Source: Plantactinospora sp. BC1 (GTDB lineage: Bacteria; Actinomycetota; Actinomycetes; Mycobacteriales; Micromonosporaceae). Taken from it: DNA of 64,000 bases. How positions within the stretch are numbered: position 1 is the stretch's first letter; each line of letters starts with the position of its first letter. The stretch lies in assembly GCF_003030345.1 (NCBI RefSeq), contig NZ_CP028158.1, forward strand, positions 6,200,001-6,264,000, written 5' to 3'. Positions 17,239 through 25,270 of this stretch are shown piece by piece. The position numbers and the translations under genes are program-made. The notes beneath the pieces were generated by a model, which was given only the letters and a program-made list of their open reading frames with translations, was not told the origin of the DNA and did not search any database.

Positions 17239-19283
17239 GAACCGCTCCACGCCGGGGCCGGCAGCACCGGCTCGCCGCCGGCTCCGGTGGTCCGGACCGG
17301 CGTACCGGCCCGGTGGCGCAGCGCCGACCAGGCCCGCTCCAGGTCGGCCGCGCCGATCTCCTCGATCGAGTCGACGAAGCCGCCGACCCCGAGCCCGACC
17401 GGTACGGCCAGGTGCAGCTCGCCGCCCTTGTGTGGCAGTACGTGGGTGTGCAGCGCCCGCCACAGTTCGGCGGCGTCACAGCAGTCGTCGTACGTCGGCA
17501 GCCCGATCCGGCGCAGCAGCGTCTCGGTACGGTCGGCGAGGCGTTCCGGCAGTCGCCCCGCGGCCACGCCCAGCCGGCAGGAGAGCGCCATCCCGACCGC
17601 CACCGCCTCGCCGTGCCGGAGCCGGTAGCCGGACCGCTCCTCCAGGACGTGCCCGAACTCGTGGCCGAAGTCGGCCAGCCGGCGCAGCCGCCGCTCCCAG
17701 GGGTTCTCCTCCAGTTCGACCAGCATCGCGGCGACCGCGCGCCGGAGTACCTCGTCGAGCACCGGGGCGGCGGCGGGGTCGCGCAGCCCGGCGTGGTGCT
17801 CCTCGACCAGGGCGAAGAGGCGGGCGTCCCGGACCAGAGCGATCTTCACGATCTCGGCCAGTCCGCACCGGAACTCGGGCTCCGGCAGGGTGGTCAGGAA
17901 TCCGGCGTCGCAGAGGCAGGCCAGCGGCGGATGGTAGGCGCCGAGCAGGTTCTTCCGGCCGTCGAGGTCGACGCCGACCTTCAGCCCGACGCCCGCGTCG
18001 ACCAGTCCGACCAGGGTGGTCGGGACGCGCAGGTAGGGGGTAGCGCCGGGATGGCAGGCGGCGACGTAGCCGACCAGGTCGAGCACGGTGCCGCCGCCGA
18101 CCGCCAGGATCCGGTCGGCGGGCCCGAGACCGAGTCCGCGTACCCGGCGCAGCAGCCGCCCGGCGGCGTCGAGGGTCTTGCCCCCGGGCGAGCTGCGCAC
18201 CGGCAGCACCGTGTAGCCGGCGAGCCGGCCCTGCCGGCAGCGGCGGGCGAGCGAGTCCCGGAGGGCGGCGGTGACGGTCGGCGAGTAGTCGTCGACCACC
18301 GCCAGCACCCGGGCGCCGGCCGGCAGGTGGGCGGAGAGCACCGGGTTGTCCGGGGCGAGGACCCCGACGGTGAAGGTGACCGGATAGCCCAGCTCCCGGA
18401 TCCGGTGCGCCCGGACCGGCGCCGGCACCGACGGCCGCCACCCCGGTCCCGGTCCCGCCGCGGCGGGCGCCGGAAGCATCGCGGGCGCGGCGGTCGCCGG
18501 TGGCGGTGCCGGCCAGATCCGCCCGTCGCCGGGGCCGTACCGGTGCAGCAGCCGGGCCACCGCGTCCAGCGCCGCCTGCCGGACCAGGGCCGGCTCCGCG
18601 ACCCGGTCGAGCTGGCCGGCGAGTACGTCGTCGTAGCCGACGAGGTGCCGGATCGCGGCCTCCTCGTCGGGGCGTACCGGGGCGGGGTCGGCGAGCAGGG
18701 TGTCCACGTCGACCAGGAGCACGGGATCGCGCGTCTCGGCGGCGAGTGCCGGCTCGCCGGCCACCACCCGGGCGCTCCAGTGCAGGGAGGCGAGCAGCGA
18801 CGGCAGGTCGTCGTGCACCCGGACCGCGTGGGCGTACCGGCGGTACATGGCGGCGGCCAGCACGGTGGTCGCGGTCGCCGGTGGCCCGGCGAGGCAGACG
18901 AAGGCGTCCCGCCGGCCGAGTCCGGCGGCGACGGCGGCCCGCACCACGGCGCGTACCGGATCGGGGTCGTCCGGGGCGGCGAGGTCGGCGGCCTCGACCG
19001 TCCGGTGGTGGTCGAGCACGCCGCGGTCCCGCCAGTGTCCGAGATAGGCGTCGAGCCGGCGGCGCTGCTCCGGCCGGTCGCAGACCGCGAGGACCCGGCG
19101 CGCGCCGCCGAGCGTCCGCAGCAGGGTGACGTCGCCGGGCCGCCACAGGCCCCGGCGCATCCGCAGCTCGAAGGTGTCGATCAGCTTGACCCGGAGCGCG
19201 TCCTTGCGCCCGGGCGGGGACGCCGCCGGCCTGGGCAGGTCGCGGGGGCGGGCCAGGGCCGGAGCCCCGGTGGTCGACGACAT
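17235..19283 (-). CDS. Sedoheptulose-7-phosphate cyclase-like protein (EEVS/DHQ-synthase superfamily) with extra N-terminal domain
   Basis: The C-terminal half (about 315-660 of 682 residues) is a complete sugar-phosphate cyclase. The NAD turn GGGTVLDLVGYVA and the VPTTLVGLVDAGVGLKVGV strand are present, as are KNLLGAYHPP and zinc ligands in GLAEIVKIAL (Glu), DFGHEFGH (His) and RHGEAVAVGM (His). The segments GVGLKVGV and MLVELEENPWE resemble 2-epi-5-epi-valiolone synthases more than dehydroquinate synthases (family knowledge). The N-terminal half begins KLIDTFELRMRRG and looks like a degenerate copy of the same Rossmann domain plus a helical part; I find no catalytic residues there. Start ATG 19283 has GAGG upstream and lies 4 bp after the GH5 stop. 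Confidence 0.82.
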   Translation of the reverse strand: MSSTTGAPALARPRDLPRPAASPPGRKDALRVKLIDTFELRMRRGLWRPGDVTLLRTLGGARRVLAVCDRPEQRRRLDAYLGHWRDRGVLDHHRTVEAADLAAPDDPDPVRAVVRAAVAAGLGRRDAFVCLAGPPATATTVLAAAMYRRYAHAVRVHDDLPSLLASLHWSARVVAGEPALAAETRDPVLLVDVDTLLADPAPVRPDEEAAIRHLVGYDDVLAGQLDRVAEPALVRQAALDAVARLLHRYGPGDGRIWPAPPPATAAPAMLPAPAAAGPGPGWRPSVPAPVRAHRIRELGYPVTFTVGVLAPDNPVLSAHLPAGARVLAVVDDYSPTVTAALRDSLARRCRQGRLAGYTVLPVRSSPGGKTLDAAGRLLRRVRGLGLGPADRILAVGGGTVLDLVGYVAACHPGATPYLRVPTTLVGLVDAGVGLKVGVDLDGRKNLLGAYHPPLACLCDAGFLTTLPEPEFRCGLAEIVKIALVRDARLFALVEEHHAGLRDPAAAPVLDEVLRRAVAAMLVELEENPWERRLRRLADFGHEFGHVLEERSGYRLRHGEAVAVGMALSCRLGVAAGRLPERLADRTETLLRRIGLPTYDDCCDAAELWRALHTHVLPHKGGELHLAVPVGLGVGGFVDSIEEIGAADLERAWSALRHRAGTPVRTTGAGGEPVLPAPAWSGS

Positions 19284-19287
19284 CGCC

Positions 19288-20784
19288 TCACACCGGCGCT
19301 TGCTGGGCACAGGCCCGGCGCAGCAGTTCGACCAGCGGCTCGCGCTGCCGGCACTGGTCGAACCGGAACGAGCGCATCATCTCGTCGATCGCCGACTCGC
19401 CCATCCCCCGGAACAGTTCGCCGAACTCCGGCAGCAGCGCCTCGGCGAAGAGGATCTGCGGCACCAGCCGGCCGATCAGGAACTCGCTGCCGAACGGGAA
19501 CGGCAGGTAGTCCGGGAACTCCCGGGCGAAGAGTTCCTTGAGCGGTCCCATCACCTGCTGGATGTGGTCGTGCCGGCCGCCCCACAGGTCGACGCCGAGC
19601 CGGGCCTTCTTCTCCAGTACCGGCCGGAGCCGGCGCATCCACGGGCTCTCCGGGTCGACGGTCAGCGGCGCCGCGACGCCGATGTCCTTGTAGGGCCAGA
19701 ACGCCCAGTTGGCCCGGTGCCGGGTGTAGATCTCGAACTGGTCGGCGAGCAGGTCCAGCCGCATCCGGTCCTGTTCCGCGTCGCCGGTGAAGACCGCGTT
19801 GAACTCGCCGACGTAGACCGGGGTACCGGTGCGGAGCATGTACTCGCTGCGCTTGAGGTATGTCCGCTCCAGCACATCAGCGTCGAAGTACTGGTCGCGG
19901 GACTGGTCCGGCAGCAGGATGCCGTGCTCGTAGCCGACGCCGTCCGGCGACTCCCAGACGTGGGTCAGGTGCGCCACCCCGGGGTAGCGGCCGTCCGGCA
20001 CGTAGCCGGGCGGGGCGTAGTCGTGGTGCGAGTAGATGACGTTGGGCAGCGGTTCGCCGTAGACGTCGAAGTCGTTGGAGTAGCGGTTGCCCTCCAGGAT
20101 CACGATGTGCTCCGGGTCGACCTCGCGGATCGCCTCGACCAGCCGGCGGGAATACGGTCCGATCACCTCGCCGCTCGGGTCGGCCGGCTCGTTGACCGGG
20201 TTGTACGCGGCGACCCACGGCTCGTCGCGGTAGCGGCCGGCGATGGCCCGCCAGAGGTGTACGACCCGGTCCTGGAAGTGCGGGTGCTGCCAGAACTGGG
20301 CGACGTGGGTGGGGTTGTCGCTGTGCCAGTCCTGGTTCTGCCAGCCGGGCAGCGCGTGCAGGTCGATGATGGTGCGTACGCCGCAGGCGGCGAGCAGCTC
20401 GATGGCCCGGTCCAGGTGGTGGAAGCCGGACTCCACGATCTCGAACGGTCGCCGGTCGTCCTCCAGGTGCCGGTAGTTGACCGGGATCCGGACGACGTTG
20501 CAGCCCAGCCCGGCGATGAACCGGGCGTCGTCGGCGGTGAAGAAGTGTTCCAGGAAGCGGTCGAAGAAGAACGCCGCCCGCTCCGGACCGAGCACGTCCC
20601 GCACGGCGGCCCGCATGCCCTGCTCGTACGCCGGGAAACCGGTCATCCAGTTCTCGAAGTTGAGCCAACCGGCGAGGCCAATCCCCCGCCAGATAACCGG
20701 CCGTCCGTCGCCGTCAACTATTTGATCGCCATTGGTCCGGAGAAATCCTCCGGGGCATGTCAAAGCAAACCGAGACACGGACAT
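19288..20784 (-). CDS. Glycoside hydrolase family 5 protein, probably cytosolic
   Basis: A 498-residue GH5 enzyme. IVDGDGRPVIWRGIGLAGWL is the usual N-terminal strand, VVRIPVNYRHL, YNPVNEPAD (acid/base Glu in NEP) and PVYVGEFNAVF (nucleophile Glu) are the catalytic strands. No signal peptide is present after MSVSRFALTCPGG, so unlike secreted cellulases it acts inside the cell. I chose ATG 20784 because AGGGGG lies just upstream; the frame is open another 49 codons. First gene of the seven-gene minus-strand operon, downstream of a CebR-like motif. It may trim or transglycosylate a glucoside intermediate; the C-terminal 130 residues form an additional helical region. Confidence 0.86.
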   Translation of the reverse strand: MSVSRFALTCPGGFLRTNGDQIVDGDGRPVIWRGIGLAGWLNFENWMTGFPAYEQGMRAAVRDVLGPERAAFFFDRFLEHFFTADDARFIAGLGCNVVRIPVNYRHLEDDRRPFEIVESGFHHLDRAIELLAACGVRTIIDLHALPGWQNQDWHSDNPTHVAQFWQHPHFQDRVVHLWRAIAGRYRDEPWVAAYNPVNEPADPSGEVIGPYSRRLVEAIREVDPEHIVILEGNRYSNDFDVYGEPLPNVIYSHHDYAPPGYVPDGRYPGVAHLTHVWESPDGVGYEHGILLPDQSRDQYFDADVLERTYLKRSEYMLRTGTPVYVGEFNAVFTGDAEQDRMRLDLLADQFEIYTRHRANWAFWPYKDIGVAAPLTVDPESPWMRRLRPVLEKKARLGVDLWGGRHDHIQQVMGPLKELFAREFPDYLPFPFGSEFLIGRLVPQILFAEALLPEFGELFRGMGESAIDEMMRSFRFDQCRQREPLVELLRRACAQQAPV

Positions 20785-20886
20785 GCCACCCCCTGCCTTT
20801 CCCGTCGTCGGATGCATTGCCCGTTCGGATCGATATCGACTCAATACGATGGAACGACAATCGTCAAGGGGTCGAGCATGATCAAA

Positions 20887-20900
20887 TGGACGCGCTCCCA
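20887..20900. promoter_or_regulatory. LacI/CebR-like operator (copy 2)
   Basis: TGGACGCGCTCCCA has two mismatches to the CebR palindrome, and its right half plus flank, GCGCTCCCACGGCGT, equals copy 1 at 8468 except for one base. It lies 103 bp upstream of the GH5 start. A TTGACG box follows on the minus strand about 20 bp closer to the gene. Shared motifs on both outer promoters suggest joint control of the two converging transcription units. Confidence 0.5.
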
Positions 20901-21060
20901 CGGCGTACCTGCCGAGCCCGGAGCGTTGCACCGCAACCCCGGGGAGTCAGCGGGGCCGGCCGGTCCAGGTTGTTGCCGAGAACGATCCGAAGCGATATTT
21001 TTCGGCGGGGATGTTAGCGATCCCACCCACCCGGTCCCCGCCGCACCCCTCGGGGGGAAA

Positions 21061-21162
21061 ATGGTTTGGCCGAGCGCGTTGAGGTCGGTCCTATCCGCCG
21101 TACGTCGCCTGATGCGGCGGCGCCGCCGTCGCCACCCCCGCGACCCGTTTCTCTACAAGTGA
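21061..21162 (+). CDS. Possible 33-residue arginine-rich peptide
   Basis: ATG at 21061 directly follows a GGGGGG purine run and opens a 33-codon frame with a hydrophobic start (MVWPSALRSVLSAVRR), six consecutive arginines and the ending HPRDPFLYK. The spacing of the purine run to ATG is short. It stands alone between the GH5 promoter and the sensor kinase. I recognise no family; it could be a chance frame. Confidence 0.25.
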   Translation: MVWPSALRSVLSAVRRLMRRRRRRHPRDPFLYK

Positions 21163-21267
21163 GGTACGACGCGATTCGCCGAATCGCCCGCCGAACCGGG
21201 TTCGGCCGGACGGGCCGGACCCCGGGCAGTCGGCATCGACCGTGCCCGGGGACATAGCATCGGCCGG

Positions 21268-22671
21268 ATGGCGAGCCCAACCGATCCGCCCGGGCGTGAT
21301 CCCCGGCTGCGCCGGCCCCGGATCGCCACCCTGGTCGCGCTGCTCAGCACGCTGCTGACCGCGCTGATGATGCCGGGGATCGGGCTGGCCCGGGAGTCGG
21401 ATCCGCTCTGGATCGCCCTCGGCTCGGCCGGCATCGTCGCCGTCGCCACCGCCCAGATCGTCGCGCTGTACGTCCTGCTCACCCCCTGGCTGACCGCCTC
21501 GGCCCGGCGCCGCGCACTGGCCGGGTACGCCGGAACCGCCGTCGCCTCCGTACCGCTGGTCGCTCCGGTGGCCGGCGGCGACTGGCCCACCTGGGCCTGG
21601 CTCGGCGCCTCCACCGTCGGTACCGCGCCGCTGCTGCTCGGCCGCCGCACCGCGACCCTGGTGGTGGCGGCGACCGTCGGCGTCGCGGTCGCGGTGGCCC
21701 GGTGGACCGGCGGCGAGGTGTCGGACCACCTCCTGATCACCGGCGGCATCGGGCTCTCCGTCGCCGCGATCGGCTGGTTCCAGGTGTGGTTCTGGGACCT
21801 GCTGGTGCAGGCGCAGCGGGGCCGGGCCGCCCAGGCCCGGCTGGCCGCCACCCAGGAGCGGCTCCGGTTCGCCCGGGACGTGCACGACCTGCTCGGACAC
21901 CACCTCTCGGTGATCGCGCTCAAGGCGGAACTCGCGTCCCGACTCGCCTCGGCCGATCCGGAACGGGCCGGGCGGGAGGCCGCCGAGGTGCAGCGGCTGG
22001 CCGTCGCGGCCCTGGCCGAGGTCCGCGAGGCGGTGCACGGCTACCGCGCGGTCGACCTGCGCGAACAACTGGCGGCCACCGCCGAGGTACTGCGCTCCTC
22101 CGGGGTACGCTGCGCGGTCACCCAACCGGCCGGAGACGTACCGGAAGAGGTCGCCGCCCAACTGGCTCCGGTGTTGCGCGAGGCGAGTACCAACCTGCTG
22201 CGGCACAGCCGGGCCACCTGGTGCACCATCGAGGTCGGTCGGGACGCCGACCGGTTCCGGCTGACCGTCGCCAACGACGGGGCGGGGCCGGCCGCGCCGG
22301 ACCGGCACAGCTCGGGACTGCGCGGTCTCGCCGACCGGCTGGCCGACGCCGACGGGCTGCTCCGGACCGAACACCGCGACGGCGTCTTCACGGTCGAGGC
22401 CGTCGTGCCGGCCCCGGCGGAGGCCGCCGCGCCCGGCCCGGCGGAGGCCGCCGCGCCCGGCCCGGCCGTGGGCGACGGGGTCGGCCCGGCCGTGCATGAC
22501 GAGGTCGGCCCGGCCGTGCATGACGGGGTCGATTCCGGGGCACGGCCGACGGTGGCGCGGCCACGGGTGCCGGGTGCACGGACCGGAGGCGACGGTGACG
22601 GGGAGGAGAGCGACGGTGGTGGACCAGACAGCAGCGGCGGGCACGACGGCGGCGGTGGGCGTGCCGGGTGA
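21268..22671 (+). CDS. NarL-type sensor histidine kinase (DesK-like)
   Basis: The 467-residue kinase has about five to six N-terminal membrane helices (residues 20-175), then the HisKA_3 dimerisation helix FARDVHDLLGHHLSVIAL with phosphorylated His206. The HATPase_c domain follows (VLREASTNLLRHSRA, VANDGAG, SGLRGLADRL). The C-terminal 80 residues are low-complexity, with imperfect 8-residue repeats PAEAAAPG and GPAVHDEV encoded by 24-bp units. ATG 21268 is seven bases after TAGCAT, consistent with a leaderless start. The response regulator follows 36 bp downstream, so the pair is one system; signal unknown. Confidence 0.9.
   Translation: MASPTDPPGRDPRLRRPRIATLVALLSTLLTALMMPGIGLARESDPLWIALGSAGIVAVATAQIVALYVLLTPWLTASARRRALAGYAGTAVASVPLVAPVAGGDWPTWAWLGASTVGTAPLLLGRRTATLVVAATVGVAVAVARWTGGEVSDHLLITGGIGLSVAAIGWFQVWFWDLLVQAQRGRAAQARLAATQERLRFARDVHDLLGHHLSVIALKAELASRLASADPERAGREAAEVQRLAVAALAEVREAVHGYRAVDLREQLAATAEVLRSSGVRCAVTQPAGDVPEEVAAQLAPVLREASTNLLRHSRATWCTIEVGRDADRFRLTVANDGAGPAAPDRHSSGLRGLADRLADADGLLRTEHRDGVFTVEAVVPAPAEAAAPGPAEAAAPGPAVGDGVGPAVHDEVGPAVHDGVDSGARPTVARPRVPGARTGGDGDGEESDGGGPDSSGGHDGGGGRAG
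22411..22530. repeat. 24-bp imperfect tandem repeats in the histidine kinase tail
   Basis: Two copies of a unit containing CCCGGCGGAGGCCGCCGCG, then three copies of one containing GGCCCGGCCGTGCATGACG or close variants, each 24 bp long and in frame. They encode the variable C-terminal tail. Confidence 0.8.
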
Positions 22672-22707
22672 GCCGGGTGAACCGGCACCGGCCAGGGCGG
22701 ACCGGCC

Positions 22708-23313
22708 GTGATCCGGGTACTGCTCGCGGACGACGAGGAGCTGATCCGGGTCGCCGTCGCCGCCCTGCTCGACCTGGAACCCGACCTGGAGGTGGTGGCG
22801 CAGGCCGCCGACGGCCGGGCGGCGGTACAGGCGGCGTTGGCGCACCGGCCGGACGTCGCGGTGGTCGACCTGGAGATGCCGGCGCTGGACGGGATGGGCG
22901 TCGCCGCCGAACTGGCCCGGGCACTGCCCTCCTGCGCGGTGGTCATCCTCACCGGCCGCGGCCGGCCCGCACACCTGCGCCGGGCACTGGGCACCGGCGC
23001 CCGGGGCTTCCTGGCCAAGGGCGCCCCGGGCGGCGCGCTGGCCGACGTCGTCCGGCGGGTGCACGCCGGGGCACGGTACGTCGACCCGGCGCTCGCGGCC
23101 GAGGCGCTGATCGCCCCCGAGTGTCCGCTGACCCCGCGCGAACTGGAGGTGCTCCGGGTCGCCGGCGCGGACGCGCCCGTCTCGGCCGTGGCCCGGCGCA
23201 CCTCGCTGTCGCAGGGCACGGTACGCAACCACCTGGCCGCAGTGGTCGGCAAGCTCGGCGCCGGCAGCCGGGCGGAGGCGTACCGGATCGCCGTCGACAA
23301 CGGCTGGCTCTGA
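22708..23313 (+). CDS. NarL/FixJ-family response regulator
   Basis: A 201-residue two-domain regulator. The receiver domain (1-120) has the acidic pair Asp8/Asp9 (LLADDEE), phosphoacceptor Asp54 (VVDLEMPALD), Thr82 and Lys104. The C-terminal LuxR-type HTH (140-200) contains LTPRELEVLRV and SLSQGTVRNHLAAVVGKLG. The start is the GTG at 22708. It is the partner of the sensor kinase just upstream on the same strand. Targets unknown. Confidence 0.93.
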   Translation: MIRVLLADDEELIRVAVAALLDLEPDLEVVAQAADGRAAVQAALAHRPDVAVVDLEMPALDGMGVAAELARALPSCAVVILTGRGRPAHLRRALGTGARGFLAKGAPGGALADVVRRVHAGARYVDPALAAEALIAPECPLTPRELEVLRVAGADAPVSAVARRTSLSQGTVRNHLAAVVGKLGAGSRAEAYRIAVDNGWL

Positions 23314-23421
23314 GCGGCCGCCGACGACCTCCGCCAGGGTCCCCCGGCCCCCGGTCGGGCCCGCGTCGTCGCCGGGGCGAGGAAGCGCCGAACGGGCGAG
23401 CGTGCCGGGGTGCGGCTCCCG

Positions 23422-23427
23422 TACCGT
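23422..23427 (+). promoter_or_regulatory. Leaderless -10 element of the Hsp70-like gene
   Basis: TACCGT is followed by six bases and an in-frame GTG at 23434, matching the leaderless pattern seen elsewhere in the window. This argues for a start eight codons inside the longest frame (GTG 23410). Confidence 0.4.
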
Positions 23428-23433
23428 GATGCT

Positions 23434-25233
23434 GTGCGTGGCGTGGGCGCGAGACTCGGCATCGACTTCGGCACCTACAACACGGTCGCGGTGCTGGCTC
23501 TGCCGGGGCGGGAACCCCGGCCGCTGCTCTTCGACGGCTCGCCGCTGCTGCGCTCGGCGGTCTGTGCCGACACCGGCGAGCGGCTGCTGGTCGGCCAGGA
23601 CGCGCTGCACACCGCGCTCTCGCTGCCGCAGTCCTACGAGCCCTATCCGAAGCGCTGCGTCGACGAGGGCACCGTGCTGCTCGGCGGCCGGGAGATGTCG
23701 GTCGAGGAGCTGTTCGCCGCACCGCTGCGCCGGGTGGCCAGCGAGGTACGCCTGATCACCACCGAACCGGTCACCGAGGCGGTGCTGACCTATCCGGCCG
23801 CCTGGGGTACGCACCGCCGGGGCACCCTGCTGGCCGCCGCGAACCGGGTGCTGCCGACCGTACGCCTGGTCGCCGAGCCGGTCGCCGCCGCCAACTTCTT
23901 CGTCGAGGTGGCCGGCCGGGAGCTGCCGGTCGGGCGCTACGCGGTGGTCTACGACTTCGGCGCCGGCACCTTCGACGTCACCGTGGTACGCCGTACCGGG
24001 GACGGGTTCGAGGTGCTGGCCACCGAGGGGCTGGCCGACTGCGGCGGGCTCGACGTCGACGCCGCGATCGTGGAGCGGATCGGTGCCACGATCGGCAGCC
24101 GGGACGAGTCGCTCTGGGCCCGGCTGACCAGTCCGGAGAGCACCTCGGACCGGCGGGCCAGCCAGCAGCTCTGGGCCAACGCGCGGGCCGGCAAGGAGAT
24201 GCTGACCCGGAGCACCACGACGCTGGTGCACGTACCGCTCTTCGATGTGGACATGCCGCTCGGCCGCGAGGAGTTGGAGGAGCTGGCGGCGCCGGTCGTC
24301 GCGCGTACCGTGGCGACCACCCGTGCCCTGCTCGGCCGGCTCGACGACGGGGAGTCGGCGGTCGCGGCGGTTTTCCTCTCCGGCGGGTCGAGCCGGATGC
24401 CGGCGGTCGCGACCGCGCTGCACCGGGCGCTGGACATCGCCCCCAGCGTCGTCGAGCAGCCGGAACTGGTGGTCGCCGAGGGGAGCCTGCGGGTCCCGGC
24501 CGGCTCCGCCGAGCCGGCCATGGTCGGGGTGCCGGCGCCGCCGCCGGCCGCCGAACCCGCGACCGCCGGCACCGCCGCGCCGGGCGGGCGGCTCGGCCGG
24601 TGGACCGCGCTGTCCCGGTCCCGGCGGGTCCGGGTGACGGGCGCGGCCGTGGCGGTCGCCGCCGTGCTGGCCGCCGCCACCGTCGCCGCCGCCGTCGCCG
24701 GGGGCGGCGACCCGAACCGGGGTACGGAGCTGACCGGCGCCGCCGGGGCGAGCAGCTCCGCGACGCCCGGCGGCAGCGCGTCACCCCGGCCCTCCGTCAC
24801 GCCGACGGTGACCGCCGCCGGGGTGGACGCCTGCATGGTCGGCACCTGGCGCAGCCTCGGCGGCCAGTCGGACAAGAAGATCGACAACCAGAGCGTCCAG
24901 TTCAGCGGGGGTGCCGGCACCATACAGACCTACGGGGCGGACGGCAGGGTGACGCTGGACTTCAGCCGGACCACGGACGAGACCGCTACCTACCGGGGTG
25001 TCCGGTGGCGGGAACGGACCCGGGGTACCGCCTCGGCCAACGTCTACCACCGCAACGGCGTGGAGTACGTCAGCGGCGTACGGGCCAAGGGGACGATCGT
25101 GCTCTACCGGGGCAGCAGCCGCAACGCCAGCGTCCCGCTGTCGCTGCTGCTGGAGCCGACCGAATACATCTGCACCGGCGACACGATGCGGCTCTTCGGC
25201 AACGGCCCCAGCGAGTGGATCCGGGTCCGCTGA
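23434..25233 (+). CDS. Membrane-anchored Hsp70-family protein with extracellular domain
   Basis: The 599-residue product starts with an actin-like ATPase of the Hsp70 type: phosphate-1 loop LGIDFGTYNTVAVLA, YPAAWGTHRRGTLL, phosphate-2 loop VVYDFGAGTFDVTVV and adenosine motif FLSGGSSRMPAVATAL. The classical substrate-binding domain is absent. Instead a Pro/Ala linker leads to one membrane helix (VTGAAVAVAAVLAAATVAAA, about residue 410) and a Ser/Pro-rich stalk, then an outside domain of about 140 residues with a paired-cysteine pattern (ACMVGTW and YICTGDTM). This architecture recurs in actinomycetes; its job is unknown. The frame is open to GTG 23410, but GTG 23434 has a leaderless -10 box. 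Confidence 0.85.
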   Translation: MRGVGARLGIDFGTYNTVAVLALPGREPRPLLFDGSPLLRSAVCADTGERLLVGQDALHTALSLPQSYEPYPKRCVDEGTVLLGGREMSVEELFAAPLRRVASEVRLITTEPVTEAVLTYPAAWGTHRRGTLLAAANRVLPTVRLVAEPVAAANFFVEVAGRELPVGRYAVVYDFGAGTFDVTVVRRTGDGFEVLATEGLADCGGLDVDAAIVERIGATIGSRDESLWARLTSPESTSDRRASQQLWANARAGKEMLTRSTTTLVHVPLFDVDMPLGREELEELAAPVVARTVATTRALLGRLDDGESAVAAVFLSGGSSRMPAVATALHRALDIAPSVVEQPELVVAEGSLRVPAGSAEPAMVGVPAPPPAAEPATAGTAAPGGRLGRWTALSRSRRVRVTGAAVAVAAVLAAATVAAAVAGGGDPNRGTELTGAAGASSSATPGGSASPRPSVTPTVTAAGVDACMVGTWRSLGGQSDKKIDNQSVQFSGGAGTIQTYGADGRVTLDFSRTTDETATYRGVRWRERTRGTASANVYHRNGVEYVSGVRAKGTIVLYRGSSRNASVPLSLLLEPTEYICTGDTMRLFGNGPSEWIRVR

Positions 25234-25270
25234 CCGACCGCCGCCCCGGCAGAGGCAACGGATCGCCGGG

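Noticed and set aside
22668-23429. Second frame of 253 codons over the response regulator
   Set aside because: It is the +1 shadow of the response regulator with typical Arg/Gly-rich composition.
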